Shown: piece by piece, positions 6,744-14,995 of the stretch
How the letters are laid out: the number at the start of each line of letters is the position of its first letter
Numbering within the stretch: position 1 is the first letter of the stretch
Assembly: GCF_002288385.1 (NCBI RefSeq)
Contig: NZ_CP016783.1
Location: 806,001-870,000 of the forward strand
Reading direction: 5' to 3'
DNA length: 64,000 nucleotides
From: Candidatus Planktophila lacus
Lineage (GTDB): Bacteria; Actinomycetota; Actinomycetes; Nanopelagicales; Nanopelagicaceae
Position numbers and translations under genes: made by a program
The notes under the pieces: model-generated
What the model was told of the DNA's origin: nothing
What the model saw: only the letters and a program-made list of their open reading frames with translations
Database searches by the model: none

Positions 6744-8012
6744 ATGTCGTTACTCTCATGGAAACTTCACGGAAATGGAAAGAGCGTTTCAGCCGGTGAG
6801 GTTGTATCTACAGATGAAAGACTCACTTGGCCTCGCACAATTGGAGTAGGTCTACAACATATCGCGGCTATGTTTGGTGCAACATTTCTTGTACCCATCA
6901 TTACCGGGTTCTCGCCGACTACGACTCTCTTCTTTTCTGGAATTGGCACAATCCTCTTCTTAATTATTACAAAAAATAGAGTCCCAAGTTATCTCGGCTC
7001 TTCCTTTGCATTCTTGGGGCCAATCGCTGCAGCAATGACAGCTGCTGGAACTGGCGGCGGAATGGCGGCAGCCCTTGGTGGAATCGTCTTTACTGGCGTA
7101 GTTCTTGCCTTGGTTGGTCTGGCAGTTCGCGCAGCAGGAATCGGTTGGATTAACTGGCTACTTCCACCAGTTGTAACTGGAACGATTGTTATGTTGATCG
7201 GTTTCAACTTGGCAGGTGCTGCAAAGGGTAACTTCACCAAGGAACCACTAATTGCGATCATTACGCTTGCGAGCATCGGTGTAATCGGCGCATTCTCAAA
7301 AGGCTTTATGAGCCGCATCAGTATCTTCTTGGGGCTTGTTGTTGGTTACGTTGTCGCGCTAGCCATGGGCGATGTCGATACAAAGGGAATCTCAGCAGCT
7401 GCTTGGTTCGATACCCCAACATTTACAACACCAACATTTAGCACCAACATCATGATCCTCTTCTTACCTGTCGTTCTTGTTTTGATCGCAGAGAACGTCG
7501 GCCATGTTAAGGCTGTCGCTGCGATGACCGGTAAAGATCTAGATGATCAAATGGGCAATGCGTTGATGGCAGATGGACTTGCAACAACTGTTGCCGGTTT
7601 CGGTGGTGGCTCTGGAACAACTACTTATGCAGAAAATATCGGAGTAATGGCAGCCACTCGCGTTTACTCAACTGCTGCATATTGGATCGCTGGCGTTGGA
7701 GCAATCTTGCTATCGCTATCACCAAAATTTGGCGCAGTGCTTAGCGCTACTCCAGCTGGCGCCCTTGGTGGCGTATCAACGGCCCTCTTCGGAATGATCG
7801 GCATCTTGGGTGCGAGAATTTGGATTGAAAGCAAAGTTGATTTCTCTGACTCAACCAACCTACTTATTGCAGCATCTGCTCTAATCATGGGTATTGCTGA
7901 CTATTCATGGACCCAAGGCGATTACACCTTCACAGGTATCGTCAACGGAACGCTCGTTGCAGTAATCGGTTATCGAGTGCTCCATGCAATTTCGAAAGCC
8001 CGGGGCAATTAG
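6744..8012 (+). CDS. NCS2 family uracil/xanthine permease
   Basis: Proton-coupled nucleobase importer of the UraA/UacT type with 14 membrane segments expected. The two conserved glutamates of the binding site are visible in AENVGH (about residue 249) and TTYAENIG (about 296), with the GFGGGSGTT loop between. The 422-residue length is normal. Uracil is the best guess because of the ENVGH segment, but xanthine or urate cannot be excluded. It sits alone between two terminators, behind the structured leader that can hide its ribosome site. Confidence 0.9.
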   Translation: MSLLSWKLHGNGKSVSAGEVVSTDERLTWPRTIGVGLQHIAAMFGATFLVPIITGFSPTTTLFFSGIGTILFLIITKNRVPSYLGSSFAFLGPIAAAMTAAGTGGGMAAALGGIVFTGVVLALVGLAVRAAGIGWINWLLPPVVTGTIVMLIGFNLAGAAKGNFTKEPLIAIITLASIGVIGAFSKGFMSRISIFLGLVVGYVVALAMGDVDTKGISAAAWFDTPTFTTPTFSTNIMILFLPVVLVLIAENVGHVKAVAAMTGKDLDDQMGNALMADGLATTVAGFGGGSGTTTYAENIGVMAATRVYSTAAYWIAGVGAILLSLSPKFGAVLSATPAGALGGVSTALFGMIGILGARIWIESKVDFSDSTNLLIAASALIMGIADYSWTQGDYTFTGIVNGTLVAVIGYRVLHAISKARGN

Positions 8013-8032
8013 CTACTAAGCAAATAAGTACT

Positions 8033-8069
8033 AAATAGGCGGGCCAAGAAATTGGTCCGCCTATTTCTT
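8033..8069 (+). terminator. Rho-independent terminator after the NCS2 permease
   Basis: A 14-bp stem, AAATAGGCGGGCCA (8033-8046) with TGGTCCGCCTATTT (8053-8066), with a six-base loop and Ts downstream. Near-perfect pairing with one G-T. Confidence 0.9.
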
Positions 8070-8104
8070 TCCCACATCAATTAATATTTGGTTAGAATTC
8101 CGAA

Positions 8105-8758
8105 ATGGTTATCCCATCGCGCTTGATTGAATACATCATCGCCGCGATGATAATTATTCTGGCGCCCGGTCCTAGCGTCTTGTTTGTAATTGCCCGCGCC
8201 ATTGCCTGGGGAAGAAAAGTCGCAGTCTTTACAGTTGCCGGCAATGTAACCGGCGCATTCTTTCTATCTTCGCTTGTTGCTTTCGGTTTAGGGCCAATAC
8301 TTTCAAGGTCCGACCTCGCTTACTCCGCAGTGCAATGGGGTGGCGGTGGATATCTGGTCTACCTAGGAATCAACTCAATTAAAGCGCGCAAGATCGCCGC
8401 CGCTGATATGAAGAGCCAAGGAAGCGTCGTTCCAACCTTCTGGCGTTCTGTGCGTGATGGTTTCTGGGTTGGTGCGCTAAATCCTAAAGGTTTAGTTTTC
8501 TATGCCGCAGTGCTGCCTCAATTTGTAGATATCGAGCGCGGAAATGTAACCGGGCAATTACTTTTTCTCGGAGCACTCTTCTCGATTTTAGCTTTTATCT
8601 CAGATGGAACATGGGGGCTCTTAGCGGGAACAGCTCGAGCATGGCTGGCAAGTGATGAGAAACGGTTAGAACTTTTAAGAGTTATTGGTGGTTGTGTGAT
8701 GATTATCTTGGGTCTATTGGTCATCGCGTCAGCCCTTCGTGATTTAATCAATACATGA
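8105..8758 (+). CDS. LysE/RhtB family exporter
   Basis: Six-helix membrane exporter of amino acids or related metabolites. The family signature APGPSVLFVIARAIAWGRK lies in the first 40 residues, and GALNPKGLVFYAAVLPQF is the conserved mid-protein block. The 217-residue length is typical. The substrate is not predictable. A TAGAAT box at 8093-8098 ends six bases before the ATG and no ribosome site is seen, so the mRNA is probably leaderless. The stop overlaps the next start as ATGA, coupling it to the nuclease-like gene. Confidence 0.85.
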   Translation: MVIPSRLIEYIIAAMIIILAPGPSVLFVIARAIAWGRKVAVFTVAGNVTGAFFLSSLVAFGLGPILSRSDLAYSAVQWGGGGYLVYLGINSIKARKIAAADMKSQGSVVPTFWRSVRDGFWVGALNPKGLVFYAAVLPQFVDIERGNVTGQLLFLGALFSILAFISDGTWGLLAGTARAWLASDEKRLELLRVIGGCVMIILGLLVIASALRDLINT

Positions 8759-9459
8759 GTTCATCAACTAATTCCAAGATTGTTAAGCCTGAGAAACCCG
8801 CGCGCGACACTATTGCCCCATCGGATCTAACCTTTGGGCTTTCTACTTGCAAGCGTTGCCTTTGGATTAAGTATTGGTTTAAAGTCATGATGCCCGGGCA
8901 ATTTCCTTTAGTTAAACCTCTCTCATCTGCGCAAGAAGAACATTTCCGCCGCGCAGCGATGCCTGATCTTGATCCATCACTTGCGCCGGGCGTTGTTAAG
9001 CAATGGGGGCAATGGGTTAAGAGCGCACCTATTGAGATCAATGGTGAGGCAACCCGTTGGCGGATCCTTGGAATTTACGACCTGCTCGCACACTATGACG
9101 ATGGCAGCGTAGGAATTATCGATTGCAAGGTCTCGGATTCAGATCGCGACAACGCGCAGTTCTACGCTCCGCAGCTCGAGGCTTACGCCTACGCGCTCGA
9201 AAATCCTGAAAAAGGTAAGCCCTTCCCAGTTTCATCAATGGGTCTGCTGGTCTGGAAGTTAGCTGGCGTAACGCCCACGGCAGATGGCGCACATGGCTTT
9301 GGCGTAACCCAGCACTATCTCCATGTCACGCGCGATCAAGCCCAATTCAAATCTCTGATCGCCGATTTGATTAACGTCATCGAGGGAGACTTACCCGATG
9401 CAGGGGTTGATTGCGATACCTGTAACTACTTAACCAAGCGTTTATCGCTTGAAAGTTAA
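8755..9459 (+). CDS. PD-(D/E)XK nuclease, RecB/Cas4-like with paired cysteines
   Basis: A 234-residue protein with RecB-family nuclease motifs: Asp109 in GIYD, Asp123-Cys-Lys125 (the DxK pair) and Gln140-x3-Tyr144 in QLEAY. A CxxC pair lies at residues 32 and 35 and another at 220 and 223. Such flanking cysteines in Cas4 and AddB hold a 4Fe-4S cluster, but here the split is 2+2 instead of 1+3, so zinc is also possible. No helicase or Cas gene is nearby. Likely a metal-dependent DNA exonuclease in repair; substrate unknown. Coupled by ATGA to the LysE gene, which may be chance. Confidence 0.75.
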   Translation: MSSSTNSKIVKPEKPARDTIAPSDLTFGLSTCKRCLWIKYWFKVMMPGQFPLVKPLSSAQEEHFRRAAMPDLDPSLAPGVVKQWGQWVKSAPIEINGEATRWRILGIYDLLAHYDDGSVGIIDCKVSDSDRDNAQFYAPQLEAYAYALENPEKGKPFPVSSMGLLVWKLAGVTPTADGAHGFGVTQHYLHVTRDQAQFKSLIADLINVIEGDLPDAGVDCDTCNYLTKRLSLES

Positions 9460-10146
9460 TTAACCCTCTTCGTCTTCGGTACTTTTCTTCGCCTTTGTTG
9501 CATAAGTATCAACATACTCTTGCCCAGATAAAGCTTGGATCGTCTCCATGATTTGATCTGTGACATCGCGTAGATGCTGCAGATCTGTTGAGTCACCTTC
9601 AAAGTACATTGGTTCACCAAAGATCATCTCAACTCGCATCACCTTTGGAACAACAGTTCCGGTTGGCTGAATCTTTTCGGTATTAAACATCGCCACCGGA
9701 ATAATTGGAGCGCCTGATTCGATTGCCAGACGCGCAATGCCTGTGCGACCTTTATAAAGCCTGCCATCTGGTGAGCGCGTACCTTCAGGGTAGATACCCA
9801 GACACTTACCTTCAGCTAAAACTTTCAAACCGGTAATCAGCGCTGCTTCACTGCGACGACCACCAGAGCGATCAACGGGAACTTGACCGAGGGCGATAAA
9901 AGTTAACTTCTTTAGTAATCCCTTTGGGCCAGGTGATGTGAAGTATTCACTCTTTGCCAAAAAAGTGACCTTGCGCGGAACAACCAACGGCATGAATATG
10001 GAGTCACTAAAAGATAGATGGTTGGAAGCGATGATCACCGGGCCAGAACCTGGAACGTGGCGCAGCCCCTTTACCTTCGGGCGAAAGAGCACCATTAGAA
10101 ATGGCGTCAAGAATGCGCGCAGAATGCCGTAAGGCAGGTTGTTCAT
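9460..10146 (-). CDS. plsC: 1-acyl-sn-glycerol-3-phosphate acyltransferase (PlsC family)
   Basis: Membrane-associated enzyme that acylates lysophosphatidic acid in phospholipid synthesis. The catalytic NHLSFSD (HX4D) block and the substrate-binding YPEGTRSPDG block are both present, with VPVDRSGGRR between them. The 228-residue length is usual and an N-terminal hydrophobic segment is seen. A promoter with TTGGTT (10176-10181), 17-base spacer and TAAATT (10153-10158) ends six bases before the ATG, indicating a leaderless mRNA. The specific sn-2 lysophosphatidate role is from the family. Confidence 0.88.
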   Translation of the reverse strand: MNNLPYGILRAFLTPFLMVLFRPKVKGLRHVPGSGPVIIASNHLSFSDSIFMPLVVPRKVTFLAKSEYFTSPGPKGLLKKLTFIALGQVPVDRSGGRRSEAALITGLKVLAEGKCLGIYPEGTRSPDGRLYKGRTGIARLAIESGAPIIPVAMFNTEKIQPTGTVVPKVMRVEMIFGEPMYFEGDSTDLQHLRDVTDQIMETIQALSGQEYVDTYATKAKKSTEDEEG

Positions 10147-10152
10147 GGCGTT

Positions 10153-10181
10153 AATTTACCGCTTAACCAACCCATAACCAA
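10153..10181 (-). promoter_or_regulatory. Promoter of plsC (leaderless type)
   Basis: -35 TTGGTT and -10 TAAATT with a 17-base spacer on the minus strand. The -10 box ends six bases before the plsC ATG. It interleaves with the divergent promoter whose TAATGT box is at 10184-10189. Confidence 0.65.
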
Positions 10182-10195
10182 CCTAATGTGCGAAT

Positions 10196-10495
10196 ATGAA
10201 CCATGGAGCGCAAGAGATGAGCGGAAAAGATCCTGGACATGGCGAGCCAGATGACGCCCATGAACGCGAGTTGATCGATTTGGAATTTCAATCAATGGTT
10301 GAAGGTCTATCACTTGATGAATCTTCTCCAACAACGTATTTAGATGAACTAGATAAATTTGAAGATCAGAATCGTTTTCAACCACCAGCGCCACCAAAAG
10401 TTGGTTTAGGTGAAACTTTTAAGCGCGCTATAAATTCAATTAAGAATTGGAAGAACGGCCCAACCTTTCGCGACGACGATGGTGCCGCACTTTAA
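10196..10495 (+). CDS. Conserved small acidic protein, unknown function
   Basis: A 99-residue soluble, acidic protein with no recognised domain; the C-terminal third is basic and contains a short ETFKRAINSIKNW helix. Two starts compete. The ATG at 10196 lies six bases after a TAATGT box (leaderless type). The ATG at 10217 has GGAG eight bases before it. It is divergent from plsC and its last bases overlap the convergent glucokinase gene. Function not predicted. Confidence 0.65.
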   Translation: MNHGAQEMSGKDPGHGEPDDAHERELIDLEFQSMVEGLSLDESSPTTYLDELDKFEDQNRFQPPAPPKVGLGETFKRAINSIKNWKNGPTFRDDDGAAL

Positions 10496-11448
10496 ATTCT
10501 AGACAAATCAGCAACGCCAACTAATCCCGCGTTATTACCCAGTTCTGCTGGAACGATTTCGGGGTAAGGATGCTTTCCGGAGAATGGAATTAGGCTAAGT
10601 GCGGCTTTGCGCGTTGGTGACAAGAAAAGCTCACCGGCATCGATAACTCCCCCACCTAAAACGATGCAAGATGGATCGATCACCGCACAAAGCGATGCAA
10701 TACCTGCTCCTAAGTAACTCGCCATCGTATTAAATGCAGCCAGAGCAACTGGATCTTCATCGCGCGCTGCTTCAGTAATTTGATGGCCTTTAAGCCCTTC
10801 AAGTGTTCCATCACCACGAGCCAATAAATTTCTTGCAAGGTCAGGGCTCGCGTTGATCGCTTCTCGTGCATGTCGCATCAGTGCCGAACCTGATGCATAT
10901 TGTTCAAGGCAGCCACGAATTCCGCATCCGCAGAGATGTCCATCCGGTACAACGCGAATGTGTCCTAATTCAGCGCCTATTCCGAAGGCTCCTCTAAAGA
11001 CAGAGCCATCAAGAATCAAGCCTCCACCGACTCCGGTACCTAAGGTGAGCATCATTAAATCTTTACGGCCGCGTCCTGCTCCAAATTTAAATTCGCCCCA
11101 CGCGGCAGAGTTTGCATCATTTTCTAAGACAATTCGATTGCCAATAATCTGCTTTAGTTCCTGAACTAGATTTACGCCGTTCCAACCAGCGATATTGGGA
11201 GTTGCCAAGATCGTTTGACGATCTGATGAGATAAATCCGGCCGCTGACACACCAATCGATTCGACTGGATATTCCTTTGATAATTCGTTTGCGACATCGG
11301 CGATAGTTTGGGTTAACGCCTTACCGCCTTCGCGCGGAGTATCACGGCGCGCAGTTGCCAGAATTTCGCCTGTTTGAGAGACAACCCCACCAAGGACCTT
11401 TGTACCACCGACATCTATGCCGATGGTATTTGAATTATCTTTACTCAT
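10492..11448 (-). CDS. ROK family glucokinase
   Basis: ATP-dependent sugar kinase, most likely forming glucose 6-phosphate. The N-terminal phosphate-binding IGIDVGGTK block, the catalytic LENDAN aspartate and the zinc-binding CGCGIRGCLE cysteine cluster of ROK proteins are all visible. There is no N-terminal DNA-binding domain, so it is an enzyme and not a ROK repressor. The 318-residue length fits actinobacterial GlkA. N-acetylglucosamine or fructose kinase is less likely but not excluded. It stands alone between the small acidic protein and the SRPBCC gene. Confidence 0.87.
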   Translation of the reverse strand: MSKDNSNTIGIDVGGTKVLGGVVSQTGEILATARRDTPREGGKALTQTIADVANELSKEYPVESIGVSAAGFISSDRQTILATPNIAGWNGVNLVQELKQIIGNRIVLENDANSAAWGEFKFGAGRGRKDLMMLTLGTGVGGGLILDGSVFRGAFGIGAELGHIRVVPDGHLCGCGIRGCLEQYASGSALMRHAREAINASPDLARNLLARGDGTLEGLKGHQITEAARDEDPVALAAFNTMASYLGAGIASLCAVIDPSCIVLGGGVIDAGELFLSPTRKAALSLIPFSGKHPYPEIVPAELGNNAGLVGVADLSRI

Positions 11449-11484
11449 TAAGGTTCTTAAGGGCCCTTGATCTCGGTGAAGAAA

Positions 11485-11922
11485 TCAGCCTTCTATATGT
11501 TCTTTTAGTTGTTTAAGCGCAGAATCAATTGTTGACTTCTCTTGCTTTGTAATCATCATTGCCGGAATCGGCATAGATAAACCTACCGAAAGCTCGTAGG
11601 TAACAGAGGTCGTATCGGAGTCGAGGCTCTTGAGTAAATATGCGCCATCCATCTTCGTTAAAATATTGGCATCTTCTAATGAGAAGGTGACCTTGCTTGG
11701 CGCTTCTGACCATTCGAAGTTGAGGGTTACGACATCTTTTACTGCGCCGGCATCAACTGACAGGGTTGCCTTGGTAGCCCGACCTTGGCCATCGCTCTCC
11801 AGAACATCTACCTTCTTAAAGGCGCCTGACCATTGTGGGTAATCCGCAATTGCAAAAAGGGTGGCTGCTACCTGATCAAGTGGGGCATCGATGGAGATCG
11901 TTGAACTGCTCATATCGCTCAT
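11485..11922 (-). CDS. SRPBCC/START-like protein (polyketide cyclase family)
   Basis: A 145-residue helix-grip-fold protein. The opening STISIDAPLDQVAATLFAIADYPQWSG is the typical first strand and helix of the polyketide cyclase/dehydrase family, which binds hydrophobic ligands in a deep pocket. The actual ligand is unknown. Divergent from the acyl-CoA synthetase, whose substrate is also hydrophobic, so a lipid-related role is possible (inference). A TAACCT box at 11929-11934 ends six bases before the ATG, suggesting a leaderless transcript. Confidence 0.75.
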   Translation of the reverse strand: MSDMSSSTISIDAPLDQVAATLFAIADYPQWSGAFKKVDVLESDGQGRATKATLSVDAGAVKDVVTLNFEWSEAPSKVTFSLEDANILTKMDGAYLLKSLDSDTTSVTYELSVGLSMPIPAMMITKQEKSTIDSALKQLKEHIEG

Positions 11923-11988
11923 GGCTGTAGGTTACCTGAGAACGCTGTTAAAAAAGTACTTCGTAGCCTCTCCCCATTTTTCAAGGTG

Positions 11989-12006
11989 GGCGCTAGCGTT
12001 AGCGCC
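11989..12006 (+). promoter_or_regulatory. Inverted repeat abutting the acyl-CoA synthetase start
   Basis: GGCGCTA at 11989-11995 and TAGCGCC at 12000-12006, spaced by four bases, end exactly at the ATG of 12007. It includes a TAGCGT box seven bases before the start. It could be an operator on a leaderless promoter or a hairpin in a longer transcript. Confidence 0.45.
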
Positions 12007-13797
12007 ATGAACGAGATCACAATCCCAGCACTTGTCCCTGCGGCATCGACCGGAAACCTAACTAACTTAATTGCAGAACGCGCTTGGTTTGAACCCAACC
12101 GCACAATGCTTTCACGTCCCCTAGGAGATGGATGGCAGAAGGTTTCTGCAAAAGAGTTAGAGGAAGAAGTCCGCGCAACTGCGAAGGGTTTAATCGCCGC
12201 CGGAATTCAAATCGGTGATCGCGTCGCAATTATGGCGCGCACACGTTACGAATGGACGATTCTTGATTTTGCAATTTGGTTCGCAGGTGGATGCGTTGTT
12301 CCTATCTATGAAACATCTTCAGCCGAGCAAGTAGATTGGATTCTTTCCGATTCTGGCGCTGTTGGTTTAATCGTTGAAACTCCAACTCACCGCGAGCTAG
12401 TTAACACAGTTCTTCCTTCTCACACCAAACATATTTGGACTATGACCGAGGATGTTCTATCGGTTCTTGCCGCAGCTGGCGCTCACATTGGTGATGATGA
12501 GATCGATCGCCGCCGCAACGCCTTGCTTCCAGATACTCTCGCAACTCTAATCTACACATCTGGAACAACTGGTAAGCCAAAGGGCGTTCAACTAACTCAC
12601 GGCAACTTCTTATCTGAGTGCGGAAATGTTGTTGAAGGCGCAAGTAATCTCTTCTTAAAGCCAGGTGGATCAACCCTTCTCTTCTTGCCAGTTGCCCACG
12701 TATTCGGTCGCATGGTTCAGATCGGTGCGATTCGTGCTGGGCTTCACTTGGCGCATTGCAGCGACCCAGTTGGCAGATTGCAACCAGATCTCGCATCATT
12801 TAAGCCAACCTTCGTTCTCGCTGTGCCTCGTATCTTCGAAAAGGTTTACAACGGAGCAGAAGCAAAGGCTGATGCAGCTGGTAAAGGAAAGATCTTCCGT
12901 AAAGCAGCAGATGTCGCAATTGCATATAGCGAAGCGATGGATAAGCGTGGATTCAATCCGCTGCTCACTCTCAAGCATGCACTTTTCGACAAGTTGGTAT
13001 TTTCAAAGATTCGCGCCGCCCTTGGTGGAAATGTAGAAGCAGCGATTTCAGGAGGTGCACCACTTGGAAGTCGTCTCGGGCACTTTTATCGTGGCGCTGG
13101 TGTAACAATTTATGAAGGTTACGGATTAACTGAGACGACTGCGGGCGCAACTTTGAATATGACTGGTGCGATTAAAGTTGGGTCTGTTGGAAAACCTATT
13201 CCAGGAACTTCCGTCAAGATCGCCGATGATGGTGAAGTTCTAATCAGAGGACCAATCGTGATGCGCGGATACTGGCAGAACGATGAAGCAAATGCCGAAG
13301 TTTTCACCGAAGATCGCTGGTTTAAATCAGGTGACCTCGGCAAGATCGATGAAGATGGCTTCCTTTCAATTGTTGGACGCAAGAAAGAGCTAATCGTTAC
13401 TGCGGGTGGAAAGAACGTAGCGCCAGCAGTCCTGGAAGATCGTCTGCGCGCCCATTCACTCGTAAGTCAATGCGTTGTAGTCGGTGATAACCAACCATTT
13501 ATCGCAGCGCTAGTGACCATCGATCAAGAAGCGCTTAAAGGTTGGATTGCCGCCAATAAGAAAGATGGAGCAACAGTCGCAACGTTGACCCAAGATCCTG
13601 ATCTAATTTCAGTGATTCAGACAGCGGTCGATGAAGCCAATAAAGCGGTGAGTAAAGCCGAATCAATTCGCAAATTCACGATCCTTCCGACAGATTTCAC
13701 AATCGCAGGCGGCCAATTGACGGCAAAGCTTTCAATTAAGCGACATGTGGTTGCACAGGAGTTTGCTAAGGAGATTTCTGAGCTCTTCGCTAAGTGA
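12007..13797 (+). CDS. Long-chain acyl-CoA synthetase (AMP-forming)
   Basis: Activates fatty acids with ATP and CoA. The adenylate-forming signature TLIYTSGTTGKPKGV, the YEGYGLTETT block, the KSGDLG aspartate and the GRKKELIVTAGGKN C-terminal hinge and lysine region are all present. At 596 residues it resembles the FadD15-type group. An upstream GTG at 11986 is possible but unlikely. The last four bases overlap the start of a histidine kinase gene, and a response regulator follows, so all three form one coupled operon. Feeds the beta-oxidation genes at 21842-25140 or complex lipid synthesis. Confidence 0.9.
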   Translation: MNEITIPALVPAASTGNLTNLIAERAWFEPNRTMLSRPLGDGWQKVSAKELEEEVRATAKGLIAAGIQIGDRVAIMARTRYEWTILDFAIWFAGGCVVPIYETSSAEQVDWILSDSGAVGLIVETPTHRELVNTVLPSHTKHIWTMTEDVLSVLAAAGAHIGDDEIDRRRNALLPDTLATLIYTSGTTGKPKGVQLTHGNFLSECGNVVEGASNLFLKPGGSTLLFLPVAHVFGRMVQIGAIRAGLHLAHCSDPVGRLQPDLASFKPTFVLAVPRIFEKVYNGAEAKADAAGKGKIFRKAADVAIAYSEAMDKRGFNPLLTLKHALFDKLVFSKIRAALGGNVEAAISGGAPLGSRLGHFYRGAGVTIYEGYGLTETTAGATLNMTGAIKVGSVGKPIPGTSVKIADDGEVLIRGPIVMRGYWQNDEANAEVFTEDRWFKSGDLGKIDEDGFLSIVGRKKELIVTAGGKNVAPAVLEDRLRAHSLVSQCVVVGDNQPFIAALVTIDQEALKGWIAANKKDGATVATLTQDPDLISVIQTAVDEANKAVSKAESIRKFTILPTDFTIAGGQLTAKLSIKRHVVAQEFAKEISELFAK

Positions 13798-14372
13798 GTA
13801 ACCCAGCACGACTTGAACTAGCGCGCGATCTTCACGATGGCATAGCGCAAGATCTGGTTGCTCTCGGGTACGAATTAGATCTGCTCTTGGGAACAACTGA
13901 ATCAACGGTTGAATCACGTCGTGAAATTCGCGTACTGCGCTTTAAGGTCGATGATCTCATCTCGAAAGTTAGGCGCGAGATGTATGCACTGCGCGATCCT
14001 CAAGTAACCACTTTCCAGGATGCGCTCAGCCAGTTGATTAACGAAATTTGTGGTGATCTACAAGTTACGCAGACCATCAGCCATTTCTCTATTCCCAATT
14101 CCTACCAGCCTGAATTAAAAGCGATCGCGACAGAGTTGCTTCGCAACGTAAAGGCTCACTCTAGGGCTAGCCATATTGAAGTCCTTTTAAAAGGAGTTGA
14201 AAATCGCACCTACTTAGAGGTTAGCGATAATGGAGTTGGAGGTGCGCAGGTGAATACCTCAGGTTTAGGACGTTTAGGTTTAATGGGCGTTAAAGAGCGC
14301 GTTGAACAACTTCACGGACAGTTAAAGATTATCTCTACTGAGAACGGAACCCGCATAAAAGTAGTTCTGTGA
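13794..14372 (+). CDS. Minimal NarL/LiaS-type sensor histidine kinase without sensor domain
   Basis: Only 192 residues. The HisKA_3 dimerisation box starts almost at once (LARDLHDGIAQDLVALGYELD, phospho-acceptor His14), then an N-box (LLRNVKAHS) and G-boxes (VSDNGVGG; GLGRLGLMGVKERV) of the HATPase domain. There is no membrane segment and no PAS, GAF or other input domain. GTG at 13794 overlaps the synthetase stop. The signal must come from a partner protein, perhaps the translationally coupled acyl-CoA synthetase or its product (inference). Confidence 0.85.
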   Translation: MSNPARLELARDLHDGIAQDLVALGYELDLLLGTTESTVESRREIRVLRFKVDDLISKVRREMYALRDPQVTTFQDALSQLINEICGDLQVTQTISHFSIPNSYQPELKAIATELLRNVKAHSRASHIEVLLKGVENRTYLEVSDNGVGGAQVNTSGLGRLGLMGVKERVEQLHGQLKIISTENGTRIKVVL

Positions 14373-14995
14373 GTGATGCAGTAGCACCACCACGAATATT
14401 GGTAGTTGATGATCATTCAGCTGTTCGTGCCGGCCTGGCCCGCGCCATTGAAGAAGCGCAGATGGTCTGTTGTGCTACGGCAGCAAGTAAATCTGAAGCG
14501 ATGGCGCAGCTAGCGCATACCGATCCGGATGCGATGGTTGTCGATTTGAACCTACCCGATGGCAGCGGTTTGGATCTGATTCGTTGGGCTCGAAAGAATT
14601 CAAAGGAGATTGCAATTGTAATGCTCACTATGAGCGATAACGAAAGCGATCTAATTGCCGCAATGACCGCTGGCGCCAGCGGATATGTTAAGAAAAGCGC
14701 CCCGCTTTCAGAGTTGATCTCCGTCCTAAAGAGAGCGCTACTTGCACCAAACTCATTTACCGCATCCAACATAGTCTCTGCGCTTAAGACAGTATCGGCT
14801 GCGAAGTTGTTAACCCAACGAGAAGTTGAAGTTCTGCGAGCAATTGCAGGCGTTGGAGATATCCGTGAACTCGCACAGCGGCTGTATATATCTGAATCAA
14901 CGTTTAAGACGCATTTAACTTCAATTTATCGAAAACTTGAGGTCACAAATAGACTTGCTGCAATAAGAGTTGGAATTGAATCAGGAATTATTTAA
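14369..14995 (+). CDS. NarL/FixJ-family response regulator
   Basis: A 208-residue two-domain regulator. Receiver domain: acidic pocket VVDDH, phospho-acceptor Asp59 in VVDLNLPDGSG, conserved Thr in MLTMSD and Lys in GYVKKSA. C-terminal LuxR-type HTH: LTQREVEVLRAIAGVGDIRELAQRLYISESTFKTHLTSIYRKL. GTG start overlaps the kinase stop by four bases. It is surely the partner of the adjacent minimal kinase. Targets are unknown; fatty-acid activation genes of the same operon are an obvious guess. Its last eight bases overlap the convergent PimB' gene. Confidence 0.88.
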   Translation: MSDAVAPPRILVVDDHSAVRAGLARAIEEAQMVCCATAASKSEAMAQLAHTDPDAMVVDLNLPDGSGLDLIRWARKNSKEIAIVMLTMSDNESDLIAAMTAGASGYVKKSAPLSELISVLKRALLAPNSFTASNIVSALKTVSAAKLLTQREVEVLRAIAGVGDIRELAQRLYISESTFKTHLTSIYRKLEVTNRLAAIRVGIESGII

